Positions 55,151 through 64,000 of a stretch of DNA of 64,000 bases are shown here, piece after piece. The stretch is from Flectobacillus sp. BAB-3569. Lineage in GTDB: Bacteria; Bacteroidota; Bacteroidia; Cytophagales; Spirosomataceae. The position numbers and the translations under genes are program-made. How positions within the stretch are numbered: the first letter of the stretch is position 1; every line of letters starts with the position of its first letter. The DNA lies in contig NZ_NJFZ01000013.1 in the NCBI RefSeq assembly GCF_002270355.1, forward strand, positions 97,268 to 161,267, in the 5' to 3' direction. A model generated the notes under the pieces. That model had not been told where the DNA came from, searched no databases, and saw nothing but the letters and a program-made list of their open reading frames with translations.

Positions 55151-56344
55151 TTACTTCAACAGGCTCTTTTTGATTCCTAATTCCAGTCCTCTAAGTTCAG
55201 CGAGCCCTTTTAATCGACCAATGGCAGAATAGCCAGGGTAGGTTTTTTTACCATTTGTCAAATCATCAAGCATCAAATGACCATGATCGGGGCGCATTGG
55301 AATTTGTCGTTCGGCCCCCTTTTTGTTTTCTTCCAAAACAACTGCTTTTACGACCTCATACATATCTACATCGCCAGTGAGATGAGCTGCTTCATGAAAA
55401 TTCAATGGATTTTCTTCTCTTTTGGTCGTGCGTAAATGCAGAAAATGAATACGATGTCCCCAACGAGTTATCATTCCTGCTAAGTCATTATCTTCTCTAA
55501 CTCCCAGAGAACCAGTACAAAAGGCAATTCCGTTGGCAGTGACGTCACAAGCTTGCATCAATTGCACCAAATCTGATTCGGTACTCACAACACGTGGTAA
55601 ACCCAACAAGGATTTAGGAGGATCATCGGGGTGAATACATAGATTGAGACCTAGTTCTTGGGCTAATGGTGCAATTTGCTGAATAAAATAATACAGATTA
55701 GCACGCAGTTCGGCATCGCCGATGTGTGAATAATTATCCAACAATCCTTGAAAAGTAGTGAGACTAAATGCTTCTTCAGAACCGGGTAAACCCAACAAAA
55801 CCGTGTTGGTTAGTTCTTTGAGTTCATCCGCTGTCATTTGTTCGAATTTAGCTTTTGCGGCCTCCTGAACTTCCTGTGTATAGTCATTTTTGGCTTTGGG
55901 ACGTTGAAGAATGTACAAATCGAACAAAGCAAAATCTTGCCAAACAAAGCGTAGTGCTTGCGAACCATCGGGCATGGTGTAATTGAGCTTGGTGCGTGAC
56001 CAATCCAACACAGGCATAAAATTGTAACACACAATATTTACCCCACAGTCTGCCAAGTTGCGCATTGAGGTTTTATAGTTCTCAATATATAAGTCACGAG
56101 AAGGAAGTCCTTTTTTGATATCCTCATGCACGGGGAGACTTTCTACAACGAGCCACTTTAGTGTTGAATACTGTTGATTATCTGCTTCAATGATTTGAAT
56201 TCTTTCTTGAATGGCCTCCTTAGACCATATTTCGCCGACAGGAATTTGATGGAGAGCGGAAACAACCCCCGTACACCCTGCCTGGCGAATATCCATGAGC
56301 GAGACAGGGTCTTTAGGGCCAAACCAACGCATAGTATGTATCAT
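55151..56344 (-). CDS. uxuA: Mannonate dehydratase
   Basis: 397 residues from the start chosen here (MIHTMRWFGPKDPVSL), which aligns with the usual UxuA beginning RWYGPNDPVSL. The frame is open 14 codons further up, without family-like residues. Family motifs: RQAGCTGVVSALHQIPVGEIW, LCIHPDDPPKSLLGLPRV (metal/substrate histidine), NGIAFCTGSLGVREDNDL, HFLHLRTTKRE and PMRPDHGHLMLDD. It converts D-mannonate to 2-keto-3-deoxy-D-gluconate, the step after glucuronate isomerisation and fructuronate reduction. Together with the GH67 and SDR genes it makes a glucuronate-use unit; the isomerase UxaC and KDG kinase/aldolase are not in the window. Paired palindromes 160 bp upstream (56503-56520) suggest LacI-type control. 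Confidence 0.95.
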   Translation of the reverse strand: MIHTMRWFGPKDPVSLMDIRQAGCTGVVSALHQIPVGEIWSKEAIQERIQIIEADNQQYSTLKWLVVESLPVHEDIKKGLPSRDLYIENYKTSMRNLADCGVNIVCYNFMPVLDWSRTKLNYTMPDGSQALRFVWQDFALFDLYILQRPKAKNDYTQEVQEAAKAKFEQMTADELKELTNTVLLGLPGSEEAFSLTTFQGLLDNYSHIGDAELRANLYYFIQQIAPLAQELGLNLCIHPDDPPKSLLGLPRVVSTESDLVQLMQACDVTANGIAFCTGSLGVREDNDLAGMITRWGHRIHFLHLRTTKREENPLNFHEAAHLTGDVDMYEVVKAVVLEENKKGAERQIPMRPDHGHLMLDDLTNGKKTYPGYSAIGRLKGLAELRGLELGIKKSLLK

Positions 56345-56736
56345 ACTGAGTAGTTTTTGGAAAATATGCTTCTTAAAAAAGTTCAAGAATTTCGGAAATC
56401 ATTTCCGATACTTGATATTAATTTGGGGAGATTTGAACTAAATGTAAGGCTATATTTTTATATTAAACAAAGTTTTTCTTGATATATTTTTATAAAAATA
56501 CCGCAAACGTTTTCGAAAACGAATCCGATATATGTCGGTATTTTCAATAAAAAGTTCTACTTTTATCCTTAGGAATCAATGTGTAGATTTGAAATTAAAG
56601 TAGATAGGAACGACATATAAAAAAATACAAAAATGAGATTTAAGATTAGGAGTGAACATATCAAGTGATAAAAAAATGATTCAGACCATTATTCACAACT
56701 CGCTTAAATGCTCAGACATAATCAAGCATACATTAT
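56345..56736. other. Divergent promoter region between uxuA and the LacI gene
   Basis: No gene. It holds the LacI-type palindromes (56503-56520) and an imperfect CCGATATATGTCGG (56525-56538). The promoters for both directions must be here; no clear consensus was assigned. Confidence 0.5.
56503..56520. promoter_or_regulatory. Overlapping LacI-family operators
   Basis: GCAAACGTTTTCGAAAAC contains AAACGTTT (56505-56512) and the perfect 12-bp palindrome GTTTTCGAAAAC (56509-56520), both with a central CG. The position between the LacI gene and uxuA fits autoregulation plus repression of the glucuronate unit. Confidence 0.6.
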
Positions 56737-57888
56737 ATGATACAATGTACTAATTGTCAAGAAACACAAAATTTGGTAAAGGCAGGCTTTGTAAGAGGCA
56801 AGCAGCGATTTCTTTGTAAATCTTGCGAAAGTTATTTCACTGTACAAACTACACCAGTTACGCCAGCTAAGAAAAACCACCAAACGACCATCGTCGATAT
56901 TGCAAAGGCCTTGGGCGTGGCACCGTCAACTGTTTCGAGAGCACTGAATAATAGCAAGGAGATAAATGAAAATACCCGTCAGGAAATACTAAGAGTGGCT
57001 CAAGAACTTGATTATCGCCCTAATTTGTTAGCTCAAAGTCTTAACAGAGGAGCCACAAATACCATTGGTGTGGTGATTCCAGATATTCAAAGACCATTTT
57101 TTGCTGGAGTATTAGCTGGTATTCAACAAGTGGCAAGTAATGCGGGTTATCGGGTGATGATTTGCCAGTCAAACGAATCTCATTCTACCGAAACGCTCAA
57201 TGTTCAGGCGTTAATGAGTAGTCAGGTGGATGGTCTGCTGATTAGTCATTCTGTCGAAACAACTTCTTTTGAGCATATCAAACTACATCTAAATCGGGGT
57301 ATTCCGATAGTTCATTTTGATAGGGTTGCTTATGAATTGCCAACAGCAAAGGTGATTCTCGATAATTTTCGGGGTTCGTTTTTATTGGTAGAACACCTCA
57401 TAAAGCAAGGTTGTAAGCGAATTGCTATTTGTGCTGGTCCGAAAGAGCTATTGATTAGTCAGGAGAGATTTGAAGGTTATAAATCTGCTTTGCGAGAATA
57501 TGGGCTAACTTTTGACTCTGATTTGGTTTATCATATAGGTTTTAGAAAAAACGAAGCTGTTGATGCGCTAAATCAATGGTTATCTCTGGAATCGCCACCA
57601 GATGCCATTTTTGCGGTTCATCATGGCAATGCGATCGAGCTTATGGTAGAGTTGAAAAAGAGAGGAATCAAAATTCCAGCTCAAATTGCTGTAGCAGGTT
57701 TTGGTGATGATCAAATTGCTGAATTAATAGAGCCAGCTTTAACTGTTTTTCATCAATTTCCTTTACAAGTGGGCGAAATAGCGGCTAATACCCTCATCAA
57801 TAATATTATCGATGGTGATAATTTCGTACCAGAAGATATTATTGTTCAAGGAAAATTGGTTGTGAGAAAGTCTTCGTTGAAGATTTGA
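56737..57888 (+). CDS. LacI-family transcriptional regulator with N-terminal zinc ribbon
   Basis: 383 residues, about 45 longer than usual LacI proteins. The first 36 residues form a C-X2-C-X19-C-X2-C zinc ribbon (C4, C7, C27, C30; VKAGFVRGKQRFLCKSC), as in IS1 InsA-type transposases. A LacI helix-turn-helix follows (TTIVDIAKALGVAPSTVSRALN, about 50-71) with hinge PNLLAQSLNRGATNTIGVVIPD and a periplasmic-binding-protein-like sensor domain (about 105-380). No internal start lies close before the helix-turn-helix, so the ribbon is part of the protein. It is divergent from uxuA with palindromes in between, so glucuronate or an intermediate such as fructuronate, mannonate or KDG is the inferred effector. 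The GH43 operator at 20701 may be a second target. A strong terminator follows. Confidence 0.9.
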   Translation: MIQCTNCQETQNLVKAGFVRGKQRFLCKSCESYFTVQTTPVTPAKKNHQTTIVDIAKALGVAPSTVSRALNNSKEINENTRQEILRVAQELDYRPNLLAQSLNRGATNTIGVVIPDIQRPFFAGVLAGIQQVASNAGYRVMICQSNESHSTETLNVQALMSSQVDGLLISHSVETTSFEHIKLHLNRGIPIVHFDRVAYELPTAKVILDNFRGSFLLVEHLIKQGCKRIAICAGPKELLISQERFEGYKSALREYGLTFDSDLVYHIGFRKNEAVDALNQWLSLESPPDAIFAVHHGNAIELMVELKKRGIKIPAQIAVAGFGDDQIAELIEPALTVFHQFPLQVGEIAANTLINNIIDGDNFVPEDIIVQGKLVVRKSSLKI

Positions 57889-57969
57889 AGATTTGAAGAT
57901 TTTTTAAAAGAGATAAACAGCAAGTTAGTTAGAAAATAGTAGATTTCTGATAAGCCTTAAGTTTAAATA

Positions 57970-58001
57970 AAAAAGGAATCCCGCATGCAGGATTCCTTTT
58001 T
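57970..58001. terminator. 12-bp bidirectional terminator between LacI and RND genes
   Basis: Arms 57970-57981 (AAAAAGGAATCC) and 57990-58001 (GGATTCCTTTTT), loop 8 nt, with A's before and T's after; lies between convergent genes. Confidence 0.88.
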
Positions 58002-58070
58002 ATTAGCCTAAAATATCGGAAGATTCTACATTTTCAAATCTTCAAATTACCAAATCTCCAAATTGAAAAA

Positions 58071-61000
58071 TTACGCTTTTGTGTGTTTTTTGCGGTTAGC
58101 GATTTTCTCGATAACTACGAATAAAACAGGCACAATGAAGATTGCTAATGAAGTAGCTGATAACATACCTCCAAATACGGTCCAACCAATGGTTTTACGA
58201 GATTCTGCTGCGGCACCACTTGCAAATGCCAATGGTAATACCCCTAGGATAAAGGCTAGCGATGTCATAATAATTGGACGCAAACGTAGTTGAACAGCTT
58301 CTAGCGTGGCAGAAACAAGTTCCATGCCGTGGTCTACACGTTCTTTGGCAAATTCTACAATCAAAATGGCGTTTTTGGCCGCTAGACCAATCAAGGTAAT
58401 CAAACCAATTTGTGCGTAGATATTGTTTGAAAGGTTTGGTAAAAGGGTCAATGTCAAAATTGAACCAAATGCACCAACTGGTACAGCAAAAAGTACCGAG
58501 AATGGAATTGACCAACTTTCGTACAAGGCTGCCAAGAACAAGAATACAAAGACAATCGAAATGGCAAAGATGAGTACTGTACTATCTCCCGCTTTGATTT
58601 CCTCGCGGCTCATACCAGAGAATTCATATGAATATCCCACAGGTAATGTTCTTGCTGCAACTTCTTCCAAAGCTTTGATAGCTTGTCCACTACTAAAACC
58701 AGGTTTTGGTGTCCCGTTGATTTCGATAGCACGATACACGTTATAGTGCGAAATCAATGCCGCATTTTCGATAACTTTAGCGTTTACCAACGTCTTCAAA
58801 GGAACCATGTTACCAGCAGAGTTACGTACATAATACTGTTGGATTTTGTCCAAAGAAGAACGGAAACTACTATCTGCTTGCACCATTACACGGAAGTTAC
58901 GACCATACAAGGTAAAATCGTTGACATACGAACTACCTAATAGCGTAGAAAGTGTACCAAATATATCGTTGATATTGACACCTTGCTTTTTGGCTTGGTC
59001 ACGGTTTACATCTATCTGATAACCAGGTGTTCTGGCGCTAAAGAATGTATAAGCCATACCAATTTCTGGACGTTTGTTAAGTTCGGCCAAGAAAGTACGA
59101 GCTACTTTTTCAAACTGCTGAATATTGTCAGGACTTGTAGTTTGTTGTAATTCAAAAGTAAAACCAGCCGTTTGACCCAAACCTGGGATAGCAGGAGGGG
59201 CAATTGGTAAAACACGAGCTTCTTTGATGTCAGAAGTGATTTTCTTGATATTATCAATCACACTTTGTACATGATGTTCTTTTCCTTTACGGTCCGACCA
59301 AGGTTTTAAGTTTACGAAGAAAGTACCAACGTTTGATTTGTTTGAGAAACTTACTACGTTCAAACCAGCAATACCACCCACAACACGAACTTCAGGGATA
59401 CGCTCCAAACGACTCATGATATTTTGGAACATCTCTACGTTACGAGCGGTTGAAGTAGCTTCAGGCATTTCGTAAGTCACGTACATACGACCTTCATCTT
59501 CGGTAGGAATAAAACCTGTTGGTTTATTTTTGAATAAGAAGAAAAGACCTACAAACAAACAAACCATCATTACCAATACCAAAGGCGTAGCTTTAATCCA
59601 CTTGGCAACGCCACGAGTGTATGCAAATGAGAGTTTTTCAAAACGATTGTTAAACCATTTAAAAAATTTGTCCAATAAACCTGTACGCTCACTATCACTA
59701 GGAGTTGGTTTAAGCATAATGGTACACAATGCTGGAGTCAATGACAAGGCTACAAATGCCGAAAGAATCACTGAAACCGCAATAGTAATGGCAAATTGCT
59801 GATACAAACGACCTACAATACCCGGTACAAAACTCACGGGTACGAATACCGCCGCCAAAATCAAGGCGATTGCAATTACAGGGCCAGAAATTTCTTTCAT
59901 GGCTTTTTGTGTCGCTTCTTTTGGTGTTAAACCATGCTCGTCCATATTATGCTGAACGGCTTCAACAACCACAATGGCGTCATCCACTACGATACCAATG
60001 GCCAATACAAAGGCAAACAAAGTCAAGGTATTGATGGTAAATCCAAACGGAATGAAAAAGATAAATGTCCCAATCAAGGATACGGGAATGGCCAAAATTG
60101 GAATCAAAGTAGCTCTCCAACTTTGTAAGAATAAGAAAACTACGATAATTACCAAAATCAAGGCTTCCACCAAAGTATGAACTACTTCTTCGATAGATAC
60201 TTTTACGACTGAAGCAGATTCTAGTGGCACTACATAGTCAAGGTCTTTCGGGAAAGTCTTTTTCATTTCTGCCAAAGCTTTCGTTACGCCTTCATATGTT
60301 TCCAAGGTATTTCCTCCTGGTGCCAAATAAATAATCACAAACGCCGCTGGACGTTTTCCTACAAAGGCATTTACACCGTAGTCAAAACGACCTAATTCAA
60401 CACGAGCAACATCTTTGAGATATACGATACTTCCGATTGTTGGAGAGCTTCTTACAACAATATCTTCAAATTGCTCTTTGGTATTTAAACGGCTGTTTGT
60501 CAATACACTATATTCAAATGCTTGATTCTGTGGTTGTGGGTTACCACCAATTACCCCAGCCGCAACTTGTAGGTTTTGTTCTGCCAAAGCTGCTGAAACA
60601 TCCGATGGTGTCATGCGTAGAGCCGCCAATTTTTCAGGATCCAACCAAATACGCATCCCAAAGTCATCAGCACGAGACACAATATCCCCTACACCTTTGA
60701 TACGTTGAAGGGCATCCTTCAAATAGATGTTGGCGTAGTTACCAATAAATTTCGCATCGTGAGTACCATTTGGCGAGTACAATGCCAATGCCATCATGAT
60801 ACTTGGGTTACGTTTACGAACCGTCAAACCCAAACGTTTTACCGCATCAGGAAGTGTTGGCTGTGCTACCGATACACGGTTTTGTACGTCTAGCGCAGCA
60901 ATGTTAACGTCGGTACCAATATCGAAAGTTACGTTGATACTACTCTGACCGCTACTAGTACTATTTGATGACATATAACTCATGCCAGGCGTACCGTTAA

Positions 61001-61208
61001 TTTGGGTTTCGATAGGAGTAGTGGTGGTTTGTTCTACCGTTTGAGCATCTGCCCCTGTGAATATACCCGATACAGTAACGGTAGGAGGGGTAATATCAGG
61101 ATATTGGGAAACAGGCAGTGTCGCCATAGCAATAGCTCCCACAATTACAATCACAATGGATGTAACGATGGCAGTTATGGGGCGTTTTATAAAAACATCA
61201 GCTATCAT
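58071..61208 (-). CDS. RND efflux pump inner-membrane transporter (AcrB/HAE1 family)
   Basis: 1045 residues, the standard HAE1 length, with twelve membrane helices and two large periplasmic loops. Signatures: ADVFIKRPITAIVTSIVIVIVGAIA at the start; GIVVDDAIVVVEAVQ in the fourth membrane helix, with the proton-relay aspartate pair (about 407-408); PVSFVPGIVGRLYQQFAITIAVSVILSAFVALSLTPALC; and GLAAKNAILIVEFAKE near the tenth helix with the relay lysine. It is the third gene of an outer-membrane protein, adaptor, pump series on the minus strand. It would expel hydrophobic or amphipathic compounds using the proton gradient. The substrate is unknown. No regulator of the pump is in the window. Confidence 0.96.
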   Translation of the reverse strand: MIADVFIKRPITAIVTSIVIVIVGAIAMATLPVSQYPDITPPTVTVSGIFTGADAQTVEQTTTTPIETQINGTPGMSYMSSNSTSSGQSSINVTFDIGTDVNIAALDVQNRVSVAQPTLPDAVKRLGLTVRKRNPSIMMALALYSPNGTHDAKFIGNYANIYLKDALQRIKGVGDIVSRADDFGMRIWLDPEKLAALRMTPSDVSAALAEQNLQVAAGVIGGNPQPQNQAFEYSVLTNSRLNTKEQFEDIVVRSSPTIGSIVYLKDVARVELGRFDYGVNAFVGKRPAAFVIIYLAPGGNTLETYEGVTKALAEMKKTFPKDLDYVVPLESASVVKVSIEEVVHTLVEALILVIIVVFLFLQSWRATLIPILAIPVSLIGTFIFFIPFGFTINTLTLFAFVLAIGIVVDDAIVVVEAVQHNMDEHGLTPKEATQKAMKEISGPVIAIALILAAVFVPVSFVPGIVGRLYQQFAITIAVSVILSAFVALSLTPALCTIMLKPTPSDSERTGLLDKFFKWFNNRFEKLSFAYTRGVAKWIKATPLVLVMMVCLFVGLFFLFKNKPTGFIPTEDEGRMYVTYEMPEATSTARNVEMFQNIMSRLERIPEVRVVGGIAGLNVVSFSNKSNVGTFFVNLKPWSDRKGKEHHVQSVIDNIKKITSDIKEARVLPIAPPAIPGLGQTAGFTFELQQTTSPDNIQQFEKVARTFLAELNKRPEIGMAYTFFSARTPGYQIDVNRDQAKKQGVNINDIFGTLSTLLGSSYVNDFTLYGRNFRVMVQADSSFRSSLDKIQQYYVRNSAGNMVPLKTLVNAKVIENAALISHYNVYRAIEINGTPKPGFSSGQAIKALEEVAARTLPVGYSYEFSGMSREEIKAGDSTVLIFAISIVFVFLFLAALYESWSIPFSVLFAVPVGAFGSILTLTLLPNLSNNIYAQIGLITLIGLAAKNAILIVEFAKERVDHGMELVSATLEAVQLRLRPIIMTSLAFILGVLPLAFASGAAAESRKTIGWTVFGGMLSATSLAIFIVPVLFVVIEKIANRKKHTKA

Positions 61209-61502
61209 AAGTAACAGATTTGTTGAATAGCTATGTGTGTTTTCAAGTAAAAGTGCTGAATAATGAGTGTAATTGTATGATTACTAATATTTTATCTCAT
61301 TAATTTCCTCAGCTTAATTTTACACGATTACTTAGATAAATAAAAAGGCTATTGTGCGGGTAATGGATGGCTTAATTTTATTACCAGTACAAAATATTTT
61401 TATTCAAAAACACCAATAGCAGAGATACTTAAAAAATATCTATGAATAATTTGGGATGAGTGATGTAATATCAATCTCATCGATTTAGATTCTGCTCAAA
61501 AA

Positions 61503-62645
61503 TTATTTTTTAGCAGGAGCGGCAGGAGCAGGTGCTTCTGTAGTGAATACAGAACCTTCTCTGAGGTTTTGAATACCTTCCACGATAATTTTTTCGCCAG
61601 AAGACAAACCTTTTTTCACAATAACTTTTTTGCCAATTGTTGTTCCAAGTTCTACACGGCGTTGTGTTGCTTTACTGCTATCACCAGGAACATAAACAAA
61701 GAATTCGCCTAATTGCTCTGATATAGCTTTGTAAGGAATCACAACTGCAGCATTACTTTTAGTCAAAACTCGTACGGTTCCTGTCATGCCTGCACGAAGG
61801 ATATTTTGTGGATTTGGAAAAATCAAACGAGTTTTAATCGTTCCAGTTTGAGCATCAACTGCACGGTCTAAAAGCGCGATTTTACCATTGTATGGGTATT
61901 TTTCGCCATTAAATGCTAAAGTAAAAGTTGAGTCAGAAGCAGAAGTTTTTTGTTGAAGCATTTTTGAGAATTTAAAAATCTCTTTTTGGTCTACATTAAA
62001 ATCAACTGCCAACTGGCGGTCAGTCGAAACGGTATTCATAATCGTCTGACCTGCTGTTACTGCTGTACCTTTTTTCACTAAAGAAATACCAATGGTTCCA
62101 TCGAATGGCGCAAAAATTTTGGTATATCTCACATTCGTTTGAACACTACGAATATTTGCTTTGGATGCGTCCACTTGTCTTTGTGCTGCTTCCAAAGCGG
62201 CATCAGCATTGTCGACTAGTTGTTTGGCTACGGCATCGTTTTTGGCTAACTCATGATAACGATTAGCGTCTTTTTGAGCTTTTCCTAAATTAGCTTCCTG
62301 TACTTTCAGATTGGCAACTGCTTGGTCGTAGTTTGCTTCATACAATTGAGTATCAATAGTATACAACAACTGGCCTTTTCTAACACGAGCACCATCAGCA
62401 AAATGAACTCCAGAAACATAGCCACTTACTTGAGGACGAAGTTCTACCATATCTAGCGCATTTACTGTGGCAGGATATTCATCAAAAAACGCTGCGTCAG
62501 TCGTTTCAACTGGCTCGATGCTCACCGAAACTGGTGGGGGAGTTAGTGCAGCTGAATCAGTTTTTTTTCCGCCACAAGCACTGAGTAAAATAATACCCAT
62601 CATCGCGGCAAAAGTGTTTGTTTTATGCATTAACATAGGATTCAA
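61503..62645 (-). CDS. RND efflux periplasmic adaptor (AcrA-type lipoprotein)
   Basis: 380 residues. The lipobox LLSACGG puts the acylated cysteine near residue 24. A lipoyl half-motif (VELRPQVSGYVSGVHFADGARVRKGQLLYTID, about 67-98), a coiled-coil hairpin (EANYDQAVANLKVQEANLGKAQKDANRYHELAKNDAVAKQLVDNADAALEAAQRQVDASKAN), the second lipoyl half (FAPFDGTIGISLVKKGTAVTAGQ) and a beta-barrel follow. It ends in an Ala/Pro-rich tail (TTEAPAPAAPAKK). Other in-frame ATGs at 62636 and 62630 are possible starts. It connects the RND pump to the outer-membrane factor and lies 45 bp after that gene. Confidence 0.94.
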   Translation of the reverse strand: MNPMLMHKTNTFAAMMGIILLSACGGKKTDSAALTPPPVSVSIEPVETTDAAFFDEYPATVNALDMVELRPQVSGYVSGVHFADGARVRKGQLLYTIDTQLYEANYDQAVANLKVQEANLGKAQKDANRYHELAKNDAVAKQLVDNADAALEAAQRQVDASKANIRSVQTNVRYTKIFAPFDGTIGISLVKKGTAVTAGQTIMNTVSTDRQLAVDFNVDQKEIFKFSKMLQQKTSASDSTFTLAFNGEKYPYNGKIALLDRAVDAQTGTIKTRLIFPNPQNILRAGMTGTVRVLTKSNAAVVIPYKAISEQLGEFFVYVPGDSSKATQRRVELGTTIGKKVIVKKGLSSGEKIIVEGIQNLREGSVFTTEAPAPAAPAKK

Positions 62646-62690
62646 TGTTTATTAGATAATCGGACAAGTCCGATGCGAATATTTTTAATA

Positions 62691-64000
62691 CTAGTAATTT
62701 AGTTGACCAAGTGCTTTTTGCACATCTATTTTGCTCGAAAGAACCAAATACAAAGTATTGTAGTAATTGATTCGAGCTGAGCGTAAATCTGTTTCAGCAG
62801 TAATTACCTCCAAATACGTTTTGATACCCGAACGGTACTGCATTTGCACCAAATCATACACCTCTTTGGCTAGCTCCATATTTTCTTTTTGAGAAAGAAA
62901 AACGCCTAAATTGCTTTTATAGGTGGCCAATGCCTGTTGGTATTCGTTGTTGACTGTATTCTTCAGATTTACGATATCCAAATTCAAACGCTTGATTTGC
63001 CACTCAGCAGTATTGGTATTAATCTTACGTTTTCCACCTTGAAAAATAGGCAAAGCTAAGGTCAAGTTAGCGAAGGAGTTGGGATAATTTCTATTATATA
63101 AATCTCCTAAATTGTTGTTCAAAAAGTTGAGATTATAGGCGCCATTCAAAGATACACTTGGGAGATATGCCCATTTGCTGTAATTCAAATCTGCTTCTCT
63201 CAAGCGTTTCAGGGTTTGTAATTGCTGATACTCAATTCTATTTTGTACCTCTACTTTTTGCGCAGTATCTAGGGCAATTTCATTCTCCATCTGAGTGGGT
63301 TCGTAGGCAATTTCCAAAGGCTTATCGACTGGATAACCCATCAAAGATTTGAGTGCTTGTAATCTGGCTTTCAACAATTCTTCGTTGCTTGCCTTTGTCG
63401 CCATGGTGTTATTCAAGGTAATGGTAACACGTTTGTAGTCGATTTTGTCGGCTGTACCTGCATCGTAGTTACTTTTGGCATCTTTCAAGCTCTTTTTCAA
63501 ACGAATAATGTCGCCTTCTGCAACACTAATTTGTTGTTTGGTCGAAAGAACTGCATAAAATGCTTTTGCTACATTGGCTGCAACAGTAATTTTATTGTTG
63601 GTAACACTTTGTGAAGCTTGTTGACGAACATCGTTTTGGGAGCGATTTGCCAATAATAAATCACGATTAAAAATACTTTGTGTCAAACTAAACTGGGCTG
63701 CTGAGGTATTATCTACGCCTAGTTTTACAGGATTTCCTCCAATAATATTTGTTTGAACAATAAAGTTGTGTTGTAAATTGTAGTTAAAATTAATCTGAGG
63801 ATACCAATCTGCGAGTTTACTCTTGATGGTATTTTCAACAACGCGCTGGTCTATAACCGATTGTTGGATTAAGGGTTGATGTTTTAGTGCATATTGAATC
63901 ACATTATCGAGTGTGGCTTTGTCCAAAGTTGGGGATTCTGCCGCAAGATTCTCTGCACTAGTACCCTGAATAGCAGTGGTATTCTGCGTGGTTTGGGAAA
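62691..64000 (-). CDS. TolC-family outer-membrane factor of the RND pump, 5' end outside the window
   Basis: The frame is open from the window end to the stop at 62691, giving about 436 residues; only the signal peptide and a few residues are missing. The visible start QTTQNTTAIQGTSAENLAAESPTLDKATLDNVIQYALKHQPLIQQ looks like a mature N-terminus. OEP helices include LDNVIQYALKHQPLIQQS, QKVEVQNRIEYQQLQTLKRLREADLNYSKWAYLPSVSLNGAYNLNF and YRSGIKTYLEVITAETDLRSARINYYNTLYLVLSSKIDVQKALGQL. The TTG at 63926 is internal. It is the first gene of the outer-membrane factor, adaptor, pump operon on the minus strand. Confidence 0.93.
   Translation of the reverse strand, partial: SQTTQNTTAIQGTSAENLAAESPTLDKATLDNVIQYALKHQPLIQQSVIDQRVVENTIKSKLADWYPQINFNYNLQHNFIVQTNIIGGNPVKLGVDNTSAAQFSLTQSIFNRDLLLANRSQNDVRQQASQSVTNNKITVAANVAKAFYAVLSTKQQISVAEGDIIRLKKSLKDAKSNYDAGTADKIDYKRVTITLNNTMATKASNEELLKARLQALKSLMGYPVDKPLEIAYEPTQMENEIALDTAQKVEVQNRIEYQQLQTLKRLREADLNYSKWAYLPSVSLNGAYNLNFLNNNLGDLYNRNYPNSFANLTLALPIFQGGKRKINTNTAEWQIKRLNLDIVNLKNTVNNEYQQALATYKSNLGVFLSQKENMELAKEVYDLVQMQYRSGIKTYLEVITAETDLRSARINYYNTLYLVLSSKIDVQKALGQLNY

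Noticed and set aside
55151..56386. UxuA starting at 56386
   Set aside because: The first 14 codons do not match the family; MIHTMRWFGP at 56344 does.

Overview
The window is AT-rich DNA from a member of the Bacteroidota, most likely a Cytophagales-type environmental bacterium; genus not assigned. Reasons: SusC/SusD pairs, a hybrid two-component system (HTCS), PhoB/OmpR and NtrC two-component systems with Bacteroidota-type promoters (TTTG / TAnnTTTG), lipoproteins with LxxC boxes, and no strong Shine-Dalgarno sequences.

Layout. 1-17.6 kb (+ strand): a xylan utilisation locus matching the known Bacteroidota xusABCDE-xyn10C core: SusC (5' end outside the window), SusD, SusC, SusD, an accessory DUF1735/DUF5627-like surface lipoprotein, a GH10 xylanase with an inserted carbohydrate-binding region, the HTCS regulator and a second GH10. 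17.7-20.7 kb (- strand): a SASA/CE6-type acetyl esterase and a GH43. 21.5-26.2 kb: a cysteine-less peroxiredoxin-like protein, a TSUP (TauE/SafE) permease and a TonB receptor with a structured leader. 26.3-35.1 kb (-): a MacAB-TolC-like efflux operon with its own NtrC-type regulator and kinase, preceded by a candidate sigma-54 promoter and palindromic upstream sites. 35.5-38.9 kb (+): a serine resolvase, an OmpR-type two-component system and a small periplasmic protein. 39.6-42.0 kb: a Nudix (NrtR/AraR-like) regulator divergent from a carboxylesterase. 42.2-47.1 kb (-): parB, parA and a Rep_3 initiator gene with an iteron-bearing origin. 47.1-57.9 kb: an EEP phosphohydrolase, an outer-membrane receptor, then GH43, SDR, GH67 alpha-glucuronidase and mannonate dehydratase (-), with a divergent LacI regulator. 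58.1-64 kb (-): an RND tripartite pump, whose outer-membrane gene runs off the end.

How the genes fit together. The two GH10 enzymes, acetyl esterase, GH43s and GH67 would dismantle acetylated (methyl)glucuronoxylan. The SusCD pairs import the oligosaccharides. The SDR and UxuA would send glucuronate carbon through fructuronate and mannonate to KDG. The HTCS, and probably the LacI and Nudix regulators, would control this. The rep-parA-parB block with iterons implies that the xylan locus lies on a plasmid, megaplasmid or chromid, or next to an integrated one.

Four genes (SusD, HTCS, TSUP, GH67) are each broken by one apparent missing base in a homopolymer. All four read through when a single base is restored, so sequencing or assembly error is the leading explanation. 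They are listed as frameshifted genes with full extents.
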